Shown here piece after piece: positions 36,899 to 46,094 of a DNA stretch of 64,000 nt. The stretch's first letter is position 1; every line of letters begins with the position of its first letter. The translations under genes and the position numbers were made by a program. The DNA is from Spirosoma fluviale (GTDB lineage: Bacteria > Bacteroidota > Bacteroidia > Cytophagales > Spirosomataceae). The stretch lies in NCBI RefSeq assembly GCF_900230225.1, contig NZ_OCNH01000007.1, forward strand, positions 310,001 to 374,000, given 5' to 3'. The notes beneath the pieces were generated by a model. The model was not told the origin of the DNA, made no database searches, and worked only from the letters and a program-made list of their open reading frames with translations.

Positions 36899-37717
36899 TT
36901 ATTTTCCGTTACCCCGCATGGCAGTCAACATACTACCATATACGTTATTCAGGGAAGCCAGATTACCGGTCAGTTTAGCCAGTTCATTTTTAAACTGCTG
37001 GGTATCGCGGCTGGCATCGCTCATGTTTTCCATAGCGGCCGTCAGGCTACCATAGAATGCGTTCATGGCTTTCAGATGCTTATTTGTGTCCTGCAATTCC
37101 AATTCATACACAGCATTCAGGGCACCCATGTTCTTGGTAACTTTCTGAAACTGGTCACGGTAATCTTTAGCATCGGTTGTTGCATCGGCCATTGAGTTCA
37201 TGGCGGTGATTGCCGTACCGTAGGATTTATTCATTTCGCTGATCGAGCCTGCGGCCGATTTCACGTTACGAGCATAATCATTGGTCGCTACCGTAGCATC
37301 CGTAAGGTCGGTGAGCTTGGAAACCGTATCATTCAGGTTACGGAAACCAGAGCCCAAACGCTCAAAAACATCAGGAGTAACCTTGGCCTGTGCCAGCATT
37401 TGATCCAGGTTCCCGGTCAGACCATTAGCCTGTGGGGTTGGTTTGCGGGCTTCTCCTTTATAATCATCTGCCAGTTCAGGATAAACACGTTCCCAGGCGT
37501 AACCATCGTCCGTCGTGGTGGGCATGGTGAAACTTTGAACGGCGTATAAAGCAAAAATGACAACTTCTGTTAACAAACCAGCCGTTAATAGCCAGCCAAA
37601 CTGTTCATTGTGTGTAATCTTAGCCCAGGCTCCGGCGATTACGACGGCGGCTCCGGCACTATAAATGGTTGGTACTAAACGATCCCAAAAGAAACTCGTG
37701 GACTTTGCTGCTGCCAT
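36899..37717 (-). CDS. gldL: Type IX secretion/gliding motor protein GldL (PorL)
   Basis: Inner-membrane motor subunit partnered with GldM. 272 residues. Two TM helices (about 14-31 and 43-61), the first starting near FWDRLVPTIYSAG. The Glu in TM2 (TEVVIFALYAV, Glu 51) fits the conserved proton-pathway residue. A long cytoplasmic C-terminal coil follows (about 115-270, rich in Asn, Asp, Thr and Ala). Gene order matches gldK-gldL-gldM-gldN in gliding relatives. Confidence 0.96.
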   Translation of the reverse strand: MAAAKSTSFFWDRLVPTIYSAGAAVVIAGAWAKITHNEQFGWLLTAGLLTEVVIFALYAVQSFTMPTTTDDGYAWERVYPELADDYKGEARKPTPQANGLTGNLDQMLAQAKVTPDVFERLGSGFRNLNDTVSKLTDLTDATVATNDYARNVKSAAGSISEMNKSYGTAITAMNSMADATTDAKDYRDQFQKVTKNMGALNAVYELELQDTNKHLKAMNAFYGSLTAAMENMSDASRDTQQFKNELAKLTGNLASLNNVYGSMLTAMRGNGK

Positions 37718-37800
37718 GATAAGCTATTGTTGGTTGGAATAGGTAATTAACTGTGTGCGGGTACTATTTTATTGCCTTTGCAGGCATACTTCACCTTAGA

Positions 37801-38934
37801 TTAAACTTTTTTGGCTGATGCCTTTTTGGTGCTTGCGCTCTTACTCTTGCTCTTTCCTCCTCCAACACGACTTGATGCAGTTCGACCTTCCAGATTATCC
37901 ATTACACAACGGAATCCTATGTACGAACGCTTTTGATCTTCAAATTCGTAATAACGTGTACCTGTTTCGAGGTAATACGCAATATCTTTCCAGGACCCAC
38001 CCCGAACTACTTTTCGTGGCTCATCGGCGTTCTGGTTGTCCGGGTTCATATCCCATACAATAGCATTTGTATTATCGGCGTAAGCATCCCGGCACCACTC
38101 CGCTACGTTACCGGCCATATTGTACAGACCATAATCGTTGGGGTTATAAGCCGTTGCGGGAGCTGTGTATGGGTAGCCATCGGCATCGAAGTTACCACGC
38201 TGGGGTTTGAAGTTTGCCAGATAGCAGCCTTTACCGTTTGCTACGTATGGGTTACCCCAGGGGTATTTAGCACCATTTTTACCACCTCGTGCTGCCCATT
38301 CCCATTCCGCTTCTGACGGAAGCCGGAAGCCAAACGACCGGTAACCGCCGTCTTTTGTACGGAAATCGTCGAGTGTATTGGTACGCCACTTACAAAAATG
38401 TTTAGCAGCTACCCAGCTTACACCAACAACCGGATACGTATCAAAGGCAGGGTGAGCGTAATAGTGCTCCAACATAGGATCACCATTGTGATAAGTAAAG
38501 TCGTTTTTCCAGACAGTCGTATCAGGATAATATTTAGACATAATTTCTTCCTCACCCAACGTCGAAACGGAGTCGGCGAGCAGGGCATTTACATACTGCC
38601 GATATTCGTGGTTGGAGATTTCGGCATCGTCCATGTAAAATGAACTAATCGTTACCTGCCGGTTCATGTTAATTTGAGTAGCGGCTACATCTTCATCAGC
38701 CTGACCCATAATAAACGAACCTGACGGTACCAGTACCATGCCAAAAGGGGTAGGTTGCTTCCAACCTTTGCGTCCGGTTGCGGTAATTTCACCATTTGTA
38801 ACGCCTACTTCACCACCGTTGCCACCTTTACCGCCAAATTTTGACTTCAGAAATCCGCAACCTTGCAAAAGCAGTACTACTGCTGCGACCGTCACTACCC
38901 GGGTTGCGTTGACTGTTAACCAGTTATACTTCAT
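37801..38934 (-). CDS. gldK: Type IX secretion lipoprotein GldK (PorK), FGE/sulfatase-modifying fold
   Basis: Outer-membrane-associated ring lipoprotein of the T9SS. 377 residues. Lipobox LLQGC with Cys 26. The mature part has the formylglycine-generating-enzyme fold: MVLVPSGSFIMGQ, ISSFYMDDAEISNHEYR, AEWEWAARGG and RVVRGGSWKD. Homologues use the fold structurally. GldJ shares the fold, but the position just before gldL makes GldK the right call. Lys/Ser-rich tail (KSKSASTKKASAKK). Upstream spacer to porP is 263 bases. Confidence 0.95.
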   Translation of the reverse strand: MKYNWLTVNATRVVTVAAVVLLLQGCGFLKSKFGGKGGNGGEVGVTNGEITATGRKGWKQPTPFGMVLVPSGSFIMGQADEDVAATQINMNRQVTISSFYMDDAEISNHEYRQYVNALLADSVSTLGEEEIMSKYYPDTTVWKNDFTYHNGDPMLEHYYAHPAFDTYPVVGVSWVAAKHFCKWRTNTLDDFRTKDGGYRSFGFRLPSEAEWEWAARGGKNGAKYPWGNPYVANGKGCYLANFKPQRGNFDADGYPYTAPATAYNPNDYGLYNMAGNVAEWCRDAYADNTNAIVWDMNPDNQNADEPRKVVRGGSWKDIAYYLETGTRYYEFEDQKRSYIGFRCVMDNLEGRTASSRVGGGKSKSKSASTKKASAKKV

Positions 38935-39197
38935 CGTTGTCGAACTTTTACCTTCTTCTTGTGCGAGACCAGACTAAAAACGAAAATCTGTTTGGTTATT
39001 GTATGTTAAATTCAGGTTCAGCGTATTTTCTCTACAACCTGCTTGCGAACATACTTCTATTAGTTGTATTGTATTTACTGTTTCTAAACTCCACTTCCTC
39101 AAAAATAAGGCCTCCGCTGCAAACAGCCTAACAAGAATATTGCCAAAAAAGCAATTTTGTTCAAATTTTGCTGCCATTTCTGCCTATTACTAAGTCA

Positions 39198-40172
39198 TCA
39201 GTACCGGAAACGTGGCGTTCTGATAATTGGCTTTTTGCGAACATCGGGCGCGGGCAACGCATACGACAGCAAAATTTCGTGCGATGTTGGGCTTTTTATC
39301 TGCGTTCCCCCGGCTGTTACATCCAGGGCATATCCCAGCCGTAATGCATTATTGCGCATGAGATTTATACCAGCCGTAGCCATAACGGCATCTTTCAGCC
39401 GATAGCCAACCCCGGCCCATATACGATTATCGTAGGTAGCAACCAGATTTAGAGTTGCCAACGAGCCCCGGACGCCCTCTGCCGTACTGTATTGCACTAA
39501 AACGGATGGTTGTACATCAATGTTATAACCGATACCCAGTCTATAGCCTGCGGTCAGGTAAGCTTTGCTGTTGGCAGGGTCTGTAGAGCGATCAGCAATG
39601 TAACTATAGGTGGCCCGGTTCAGGTGCGTCATACTTACCCCCAGCCAGTAATCTGTTGTGTTATAATAAATGCCCGCTCCTAAATCTGGTTTAAACTGAT
39701 TGATGCGGCCACTATTCAATAGTGGATCACCGGGTTCGACGGGGCGAAATTGGTTGAAGTCGAATCCCCGGTTAAACATACCGGCTTGTACACCTACTGC
39801 CAGCGTTCCGTTTTTCAAGGTCAGCCGATAGGCGTAGGATACCTGTACAGACTGGTTTATTGACGGCCCGTATTTATCATTCATGGCATAAATACCAATG
39901 CCACTCTTGATTTTGGCCAGTGGCATATTGAATGACAAAACCTGGGTACTTTGAGCAGCACTTTCGTCGCCGGTACCAATTGTCTGATAACCCAGATATT
40001 GTGTTCTGTGAGTAATTTGAAAGCGTGATACTCCTTCTGAGCCTGCTGCCGCCGGATTATAATAGAGCGGGTTATACATGTACAGGCTGAGTTGCGGATC
40101 CCCCTGAGCAAAGACGTTTTGAGTTGCAATCGTCAGTAGTAAAAAAGCAAAAACGTAGAGTGTGCGAATCAT
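39198..40172 (-). CDS. porP: PorP/SprF-family type IX secretion outer membrane protein
   Basis: Outer-membrane barrel that anchors the T9SS or surface adhesins. 324 residues with a signal peptide ending near VFAQG (about 23). The first mature stretch, DPQLSLYMYNPLYYNPAAAGSEG, is the typical PorP/SprF opening. The rest alternates beta strands. It stands first before gldK in the same direction, as in P. gingivalis porPKLMN. Confidence 0.93.
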   Translation of the reverse strand: MIRTLYVFAFLLLTIATQNVFAQGDPQLSLYMYNPLYYNPAAAGSEGVSRFQITHRTQYLGYQTIGTGDESAAQSTQVLSFNMPLAKIKSGIGIYAMNDKYGPSINQSVQVSYAYRLTLKNGTLAVGVQAGMFNRGFDFNQFRPVEPGDPLLNSGRINQFKPDLGAGIYYNTTDYWLGVSMTHLNRATYSYIADRSTDPANSKAYLTAGYRLGIGYNIDVQPSVLVQYSTAEGVRGSLATLNLVATYDNRIWAGVGYRLKDAVMATAGINLMRNNALRLGYALDVTAGGTQIKSPTSHEILLSYALPAPDVRKKPIIRTPRFRY

Positions 40173-40361
40173 ACGACCTACCGGAATTCAGAACAGCTGT
40201 TGATAATTGGAGCAACGTTCTCGTGAACAATACCACAGTTTACAAGTAAACGCCCGCAACACCAAATTATTCAAATTATTAAGCCCAAAATAAAAGCAAA
40301 ATGCCGGAAATGAGATGAAGAGCTCGATTCCGGCATCTAGCCTGTTGGTAACGGCTATCGT

Positions 40362-41147
40362 TTACAAATTGTTAGCCTTTTTTAGATACAGGTCCAATGC
40401 ACCCGTCATAGAGGGCGCGTTTGGCAAAGGTGCTTCAATATCAAGGGTCAACCCTGCTTCAACAATCGCTTTGGCCGTTGTAGGACCGAAAGCGGCAAGT
40501 CGAGTACCGTTCTGATTGAAGTTGGGGAAGTTGCTCATTAATGAGTTTACACCCGATGGACTGAAGAAAGCAATAATATCATAGCTTTCAATGTCAAGGT
40601 CTGACAAATCGGTAGGTACCGTGTCGTACATCACCGCTTCAGTGAAGTGAAGACCACTGGTATCCATAAACTCCGGAATGTCATTCCGGCGAATGTTGGA
40701 GCAGGGGAACAGAAACTTCTCGTTCTTGTGCTTCTTGATCAGATCAAAAAGCTCGGTAGCTGTTTTTGTCCCGTTGAAGATTTTACGCTTCCGGATAACA
40801 ATGTATTTCTGAAGATAATTAGCTGTCTGCTCCGAAATACAGAAGTACTTCATATCAGCTGGCACCTCAATTCGCCCTTCCTGGCAAATCCGAAAAAAAT
40901 GATCGATGGCATTTCGACTGGTAAAAATAATAGCCGTATGTGCCAGGATATTTATCTTCTGACGCCGAAAATCTTTAAACGATTCTCCCTGTATCTGAAT
41001 GAACGGGCGAAAATCTATCTGAAGATTATACTTGCTAACTAAATCAAAATAGGGAGATTTTTCGTCGGCGGGTCGGGATTGAGTCACTAACAGCCGGTTT
41101 ACTTTCGTGAGCCGGTTTTCTGTGGATTGCATGCTTATTTCGTTCAT
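40362..41147 (-). CDS. hemD: Uroporphyrinogen-III synthase
   Basis: Cyclises hydroxymethylbilane to uroporphyrinogen III in heme and corrinoid synthesis; cytoplasmic. 261 residues. HemD is poorly conserved, but the family pattern is visible: VNRLLVTQSRP at the start, IIFTSRNAIDHF near 73-84, and DIIAFFSPSGVNSL plus RLAAFGPTTAKAIVEAG in the second domain. The neighbour DUF4271 is a familiar companion of hemD in Bacteroidota, which supports the call. 189 bases before porP. Confidence 0.9.
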   Translation of the reverse strand: MNEISMQSTENRLTKVNRLLVTQSRPADEKSPYFDLVSKYNLQIDFRPFIQIQGESFKDFRRQKINILAHTAIIFTSRNAIDHFFRICQEGRIEVPADMKYFCISEQTANYLQKYIVIRKRKIFNGTKTATELFDLIKKHKNEKFLFPCSNIRRNDIPEFMDTSGLHFTEAVMYDTVPTDLSDLDIESYDIIAFFSPSGVNSLMSNFPNFNQNGTRLAAFGPTTAKAIVEAGLTLDIEAPLPNAPSMTGALDLYLKKANNL

Positions 41148-41244
41148 TGAATCTCTACTCGGTTCAACAGCTGATTATCAATTGTAAGTACTCGCCTAAG
41201 CACTTGCTATTGAGAATAGGCTAACTTATCACTGCCCGTAACCA

Positions 41245-42471
41245 TCAAAGTGCAAAACGCAACCCAATGATCAGCGGAATCAATTCAACGATGCAAAGGT
41301 ACGAAAATAAATAAAGATTCTTGATAGGCTCAAGACTCCGTATAGCGAAGTACAACAACAATAATCGGGCAATGTAAAAAGCGATCAATGGCAACAGGAG
41401 CATATTAGGCACCCAAGTTGTCACATTTACATTATAGGCAACAACCGTTACAACAAGTGCGCAAGTGGTAAAGAACAGCAGTGACGATTGGAGGACCTTA
41501 AAGTAATGAACATAGATGATATCCTGTAATTTGTAAAGCCCCCCAATTACCTCCAGAAGAAAATATTTACTGATTAAACTCACAAACACTAGTCCGCTCA
41601 CCAAAAAGTACTCGCCAGCCAGCCAGCCAAACTGCTGATTACCAAGTAACAATGCCCGTGAATCGAACACATCCAGGTTACGACTCTGCACAAAGACAAT
41701 GAGATAAGCAATAATAAAGCTGAGATTGAGCGTAAAAAGCAGATTCGTACCGCTGAGAGGTCTATTTATTAAAAAAGATTCCTCCTGCGCCCGAAGCGAT
41801 AAAAGATCTCCAAGACTGTAATACCGTTGAAAAGCCCGTTGGTAAAATGCAAAAAGGAAGGCATGGGTCGCCAGTAAAAACACCAGTCCTAAACTCAAAA
41901 AGTTATCATAAAGGGTTCGGGGACGAGGTCGAATACTCAGATTATCATCACTTAAAACAACTTGTTTCTGGGTAGCTGACTTTGGATAGCCTATGTACAA
42001 CTGCTTATCATTCAGGCCAGGAGCACCATAAATGGTAAGAAAAATTTCCGGCTGGCGATAAACCTGAAATAAGCTGTCGATGCTCAGCACCTGCCACTCG
42101 TTGGCACGAAGTTTACGTTTAAGTGCCGCATTAACAAAGAGATAGCCATCCCGTCGGGTGGAGATCAGTAAGCTGTAGTGACGGTTGCTTTCGAGATCGA
42201 TGTAAGCACTCAAGGCTGTCTCATCGGTATGCTGTTCTGTTATGTATGGAATGTAAGCCTTAGCTCCTTCGTCGTACACCAGAAAGTCGTCCCGAAAATC
42301 ATGGATGGGGTAATAGCGTCCGTTTGGTCCAATTCCGGTAACGCGGGGCTGAGCGGTAACCGATAGAAAGAAAAAGAGCGAAAGAACAAACGACTGAAAG
42401 AGTGTTACCGGATGGATAAGTACCCAATTCCGCCTATACTTTTTCACTCGTTCGTTCTTTCGCTCTTTCAC
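41245..42471 (-). CDS. DUF4271-domain membrane protein
   Basis: 408 residues from a GTG start at 42471. A second GTG at 42447 would give a cleaner signal peptide. The N-terminal part (about 28-175) holds a beta-rich periplasmic region. The C-terminal part (about 195-408) has seven to eight TM helices and matches the DUF4271 pattern (LFTLNLSFIIAYLIVF, YKLQDIIYVHYFKVLQSSLL). Function unknown; its gene is often next to hemD. The start codons lie beside or within a simple-word inverted repeat. Confidence 0.82.
   Translation of the reverse strand: MKERKNERVKKYRRNWVLIHPVTLFQSFVLSLFFFLSVTAQPRVTGIGPNGRYYPIHDFRDDFLVYDEGAKAYIPYITEQHTDETALSAYIDLESNRHYSLLISTRRDGYLFVNAALKRKLRANEWQVLSIDSLFQVYRQPEIFLTIYGAPGLNDKQLYIGYPKSATQKQVVLSDDNLSIRPRPRTLYDNFLSLGLVFLLATHAFLFAFYQRAFQRYYSLGDLLSLRAQEESFLINRPLSGTNLLFTLNLSFIIAYLIVFVQSRNLDVFDSRALLLGNQQFGWLAGEYFLVSGLVFVSLISKYFLLEVIGGLYKLQDIIYVHYFKVLQSSLLFFTTCALVVTVVAYNVNVTTWVPNMLLLPLIAFYIARLLLLYFAIRSLEPIKNLYLFSYLCIVELIPLIIGLRFAL
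42373..42468. repeat. 27-bp simple-word inverted repeat over the DUF4271 start region
   Basis: Arms at 42373-42399 and 42442-42468 are reverse complements at 25 of 27 positions, with a 42-base loop. The words are GAGCGAAAGAAC and GAACGA variants. One arm touches the GTG start codon (42469-42471), and the other lies within the first codons. In mRNA the stem would cover the start region. Confidence 0.7.
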
Positions 42472-42483
42472 TCTTTACTGAGT

Positions 42484-43359
42484 TTATTTTCCTAAGGCTT
42501 TCAACATGGTATCGCCAATGAGCGCGGGAGATTCTACTACGTGAATACCACATTCGCGCATGATTGCCATTTTGGCAGCTGCGGTATCGTCCGCACCACC
42601 CACAATAGCCCCTGCGTGGCCCATCCGGCGACCTTTGGGTGCGGTTTGACCGGCAATGAAGCCAACAACCGGCTTGCGATTACCATCGGCCTGAATCCAG
42701 CGTGCGGCTTCGGCTTCCATACCTCCGCCAATTTCACCAATCATGACAATCGCTTCGGTATCCGGGTCGTTCATGAGTAGTTCAACGGCCTCTTTGGTCG
42801 TCGTGCCAATGATCGGGTCACCTCCAATACCAATAGCGGTCGACTGGCCCAAACCCGCTTTTGTCAGTTGGTCAACGGCTTCGTAAGTTAACGTCCCCGA
42901 TTTAGAGACAATACCAATGGTTCCCTTGGTGAAGATGAACCCGGGCATGATGCCAACTTTGCATTCATCGGCGGTCATTACGCCGGGGCAGTTGGGACCA
43001 ATCAGGCGAACATCTTTGCCGGAGAGGTAGTTTTTAACGGCTACCATATCTTCCGTTGGAATGCCTTCAGTAATGCAGATAATGACTTTGATACCGGCTT
43101 CGGCGGCTTCCATGATCGCATCGGCGGCAAAAGCGGGCGGCACAAAGATGATGGAGACATTGGCACCGGCCTGGTCAACAGCTTGCTGAACGGTATTAAA
43201 TACAGGCCGGTCGAGATGGGTTTGACCACCCTTACCAGGCGTTACGCCCCCAACGACGTTGGTGCCATATTCAATCATCTGCTGGGCATGAAAACTGCCT
43301 TCCGAGCCGGTAAAGCCCTGGACGATAACTTTGGAGTCTTTGTTGACTAAAACACTCAT
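42484..43359 (-). CDS. sucD: Succinyl-CoA ligase subunit alpha
   Basis: Catalyses succinyl-CoA to succinate with ADP or GDP phosphorylation in the TCA cycle. 291 residues, normal length. CoA-binding [13 protein letters not shown] near 15-27, and the phosphorylated His in [10 protein letters not shown] (His 248). The beta subunit sucC is not adjacent, which is usual in Bacteroidota. First gene of the minus-strand block leading to gldN, though with its own upstream region. Confidence 0.97.
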   Translation of the reverse strand: MSVLVNKDSKVIVQGFTGSEGSFHAQQMIEYGTNVVGGVTPGKGGQTHLDRPVFNTVQQAVDQAGANVSIIFVPPAFAADAIMEAAEAGIKVIICITEGIPTEDMVAVKNYLSGKDVRLIGPNCPGVMTADECKVGIMPGFIFTKGTIGIVSKSGTLTYEAVDQLTKAGLGQSTAIGIGGDPIIGTTTKEAVELLMNDPDTEAIVMIGEIGGGMEAEAARWIQADGNRKPVVGFIAGQTAPKGRRMGHAGAIVGGADDTAAAKMAIMRECGIHVVESPALIGDTMLKALGK

Positions 43360-43522
43360 GACGGTTTGTAAATCGTTGGCGATACGGTTAATTACTTACA
43401 GAAATAGGCAACGAAAGCAGCATAGATTCACAAAAATGGTCACCTTCTTTCTTCTTTCGTTGCGTAGGCCTGTATCTTTTAAAAAGTTGGGCAAAAGTAG
43501 CCGAAACTTCGTAAATTACGTG

Positions 43523-44113
43523 ATGATTTTTTCGCACATCCTTTCCGGCTCTATTTTAGCCGGGGCGGGCGTCGGGGTGTTCTGGCACTTTTTTGGACGC
43601 ATTTCCCTCTTCAATCGACTTTTATGGGGGTTCTTTTTGTTGACAACGTCAGTAGCGGCTCTTATCGGGGTAGCCCTTTTTGCCGGTAACGAATCGCTGG
43701 AACCGCTACACCGATCTATGATCGTTCTCTCTGATACACTGGGGGTTGTGTGCGTGGTGACGGCGGTTTATGCGCTGCTGAACCAGCGAACGCTCTCTTT
43801 GATCTCCTTTGTCACAACGATTCTTTTTGGCCTGTTTCTCTTCATTTCTCTTCTGCTGCCCGATGTGCGCGTCTTTACACCCATCGTGCCCTCAATGGGA
43901 ATTTTGGCATTAATGCTGCTTGCCGTTTTTTCATTACTCCAGCGCAATAAACGAGGCCTTTGGGTTGTCCTGGCTGCCATGATGATGGGCTTAGCCACAA
44001 AAGCCGACTCGTTTAACAGCCTGATTCACCCAACGGATTTCTATCATTACGCTACGACATTATCTCTGTGGTTTTTTGGGAAAGCCTCCGACTGGCGCGT
44101 GGGTAGCCGGTAA
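43523..44113 (+). CDS. Hypothetical membrane protein, probable 6 TM
   Basis: The open frame begins farther upstream and overlaps sucD antisense, but that part is not credible. From ATG 43523 the product is 196 residues with about six hydrophobic helices (for example SHILSGSILAGAGVGVFW at the start, and LLWGFFLLTTSVAALIGVALF). No family recognised. The C-terminal 25 residues are amphipathic. Divergent from sucD and about 105 bases before topoisomerase IB. Confidence 0.7.
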   Translation: MIFSHILSGSILAGAGVGVFWHFFGRISLFNRLLWGFFLLTTSVAALIGVALFAGNESLEPLHRSMIVLSDTLGVVCVVTAVYALLNQRTLSLISFVTTILFGLFLFISLLLPDVRVFTPIVPSMGILALMLLAVFSLLQRNKRGLWVVLAAMMMGLATKADSFNSLIHPTDFYHYATTLSLWFFGKASDWRVGSR

Positions 44114-44220
44114 GTCCGTATTCACTGTTCATCTGCTCGTTCAAAAAATTAGTCATATGGTTAACTAATGCCTTATCAAAGCAGTTACTCATTGACTAAA
44201 TTTCTCAACACTCAACGAAC

Positions 44221-45318
44221 GTGGATTTACTTGAATTGACGCATGACCCAGCCGAAACGGCCCGGGCCGCCCGACTGATTTATATGAGCGATACAATGCC
44301 CGGTATTAAACGCCAGCGCCTTGGGGATGAATTCAGGTACGTCGACCACAAAGGCAATGAATTGGAAGATGCCGACGCACTGACCCGTATCCGTAGCCTC
44401 ATTCTTCCGCCAGCCTGGGAAAATGTCTGGATAAGCCCCAAAGCAAACGGGCATTTACAGGCTACGGGCATCGATACCAAAAACCGCAAACAATACCGCT
44501 ATCATCCAAAATGGAACGCTATTCGGAGTCAGACAAAATTTTTTCGGATGGTGGCCTTTGGCGAAGCCCTGCCCCTATTGCGTGAACGGTTGGCAAAAGA
44601 CCTTAAAACGCGTGAACTGACCCGCGAAAAAGTAATTGCCATTGCGCTGAGCGTTATGGAGCAAACGCTCATTCGGGTAGGTAATGCAGCTTACGAAAAA
44701 GAGTACGGTTCTTATGGCTTGACTACTCTGAAGGACCGGCACGTGAAACTGGAAGGCACCGAAGTCCGGTTCAGCTTCAAAGGTAAAAAAGGCATTTACC
44801 ACGATATAACCCTTCACGACAGCCGACTTTCGCGCCTGGTAAAAGCCTGTCGTGATATTCCTGGTAAGGAGTTGTTCCAATATCTCGACGAAAACGGCGA
44901 CCGCCACCCCATCGACTCCGGCATGGTAAACGCTTATCTGCACGAAACCATGGGAGACGAGTTTTCGGCAAAAGATTTTCGCACCTGGGCGGGTACGGTG
45001 AATGCCCTGCGGCTTCTGGCCGAACTGGAACCTTGCGAAACGGAGAAAGAGCTGAAGAAAAATGTGAACACTGTGCTGGATGAGGTCTCGCACAAGTTAG
45101 GAAATACCCGCACCGTTTGCCGAAAGCATTATGTCCATCCGCAGATTCTGGAAGCTTATGAATGCCAGGACCTAAATCCGTACATCAAGCAAAAAACGCG
45201 CTTTAAGCAAACCAGCCCGTATGGACTGGATGGGATCGAGAAATTGCTGTTGAAATTTTTGAAGGACGAAATCAAAACCGTGGTGAAAACCCCGGCAGCT
45301 AAAAAGCTAGTGGCATAG
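44221..45318 (+). CDS. Type IB DNA topoisomerase (poxvirus/bacterial type)
   Basis: Relaxes supercoils by a 3'-phosphotyrosyl intermediate. 365 residues, GTG start. The GTG is supported because the N-terminus ARAARLIYMSDTMPGIKRQR is conserved in bacterial homologues. Catalytic residues are in place: Arg 152 (RVGNAAYEKEYGSYG), Lys 171 (LKDRHV), Arg 254 (KDFRTWAGT) and Tyr 304 in CRKHYVHPQIL. Such enzymes occur in scattered bacteria, often as accessory genes. The C-terminal tail is Lys-rich. Followed by a convergent DUF421 gene within seven bases. Confidence 0.93.
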   Translation: MDLLELTHDPAETARAARLIYMSDTMPGIKRQRLGDEFRYVDHKGNELEDADALTRIRSLILPPAWENVWISPKANGHLQATGIDTKNRKQYRYHPKWNAIRSQTKFFRMVAFGEALPLLRERLAKDLKTRELTREKVIAIALSVMEQTLIRVGNAAYEKEYGSYGLTTLKDRHVKLEGTEVRFSFKGKKGIYHDITLHDSRLSRLVKACRDIPGKELFQYLDENGDRHPIDSGMVNAYLHETMGDEFSAKDFRTWAGTVNALRLLAELEPCETEKELKKNVNTVLDEVSHKLGNTRTVCRKHYVHPQILEAYECQDLNPYIKQKTRFKQTSPYGLDGIEKLLLKFLKDEIKTVVKTPAAKKLVA

Positions 45319-45324
45319 GCTGTA

Positions 45325-46017
45325 TTAGTTTACAGCTTTTACCCACTTTGTCTGGTTGCAATGGCGGCAGTTTTCCGGACCGGCAGGTGCTGTAAACGAC
45401 TGAACGTGTCCGCAATTGCAGCAGGCATATTTACCCGACTCCTCAATTTGTTCAGTGCTCTTTTTCAAGTCATTGGGCAAAATGGGCAGTCCGGCTTTGA
45501 CTTCATCAGGCTTGAATTGGAAAATACTAAGTTGGCCGTTATGCTCCAGAATAGCGACACGCACCTGACCCAGATGTTCAACACCCTCAACGCGAAGGTC
45601 AGAAAAAAGCTCTTCAACGCTTAAATCTTCCTGATCGAAGTTCTGGGTAAGTATGCAGCCATCTTCGATAACATACACGGCTTTCCCTTCCAGCACATCA
45701 CGAACTGTCTTATTTCGGTCACTGATATAAGTAGCGAGTTTGTAGCAACTCATCATAACAATGAACACCACAATGGCCGACGCGATTGGCACATCGTCGT
45801 AAAACATAGGGTCGCCTGCTGCGGAGCCTAGGCCAATAACCAGAACCAGTTCGTAAATGGATAGCTGCCGTACTTCCCGCTTGCCCGAAACGGTTAATGC
45901 GGTGAGCAGGATGACAAACATGAAGGCGGTCCTAAAGGCTACTTCGCCGAGGTAAGTCCATGGTAGATCATGGATAAACATTCGCCCCCAGTCGAAGGGC
46001 TGAACAGGTTCTGACAT
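45325..46017 (-). CDS. DUF421 (YetF-like) membrane protein with C-terminal zinc ribbon
   Basis: 230 residues from ATG 46017; an upstream TTG adds five. Three TM helices in the N-terminal part (about 25-90), then the C-terminal YetF-like soluble domain (EGKAVYVIEDGCILTQNF). After it comes an extra tail with two Cys pairs (YACCNCGHVQ and CRHCNQTKW), which reads as a zinc ribbon. The common DUF421 proteins end before such a tail. Function of the family is not known; roles in envelope or spore stability are suggested for B. subtilis relatives. Confidence 0.85.
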   Translation of the reverse strand: MSEPVQPFDWGRMFIHDLPWTYLGEVAFRTAFMFVILLTALTVSGKREVRQLSIYELVLVIGLGSAAGDPMFYDDVPIASAIVVFIVMMSCYKLATYISDRNKTVRDVLEGKAVYVIEDGCILTQNFDQEDLSVEELFSDLRVEGVEHLGQVRVAILEHNGQLSIFQFKPDEVKAGLPILPNDLKKSTEQIEESGKYACCNCGHVQSFTAPAGPENCRHCNQTKWVKAVN

Positions 46018-46094
46018 AATGAGTGGTGGCAAACAGGTACTGACTTTCGATGGCTTATTAACCCGCTTTTGTCAGTAACTGTTTGCCACAGGCT

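Noticed and set aside
43331-43522. N-terminal extension of the membrane protein gene upstream of topoisomerase IB
   Set aside because: It overlaps sucD antisense and lacks features; the ATG at 43523 begins directly with a membrane helix.
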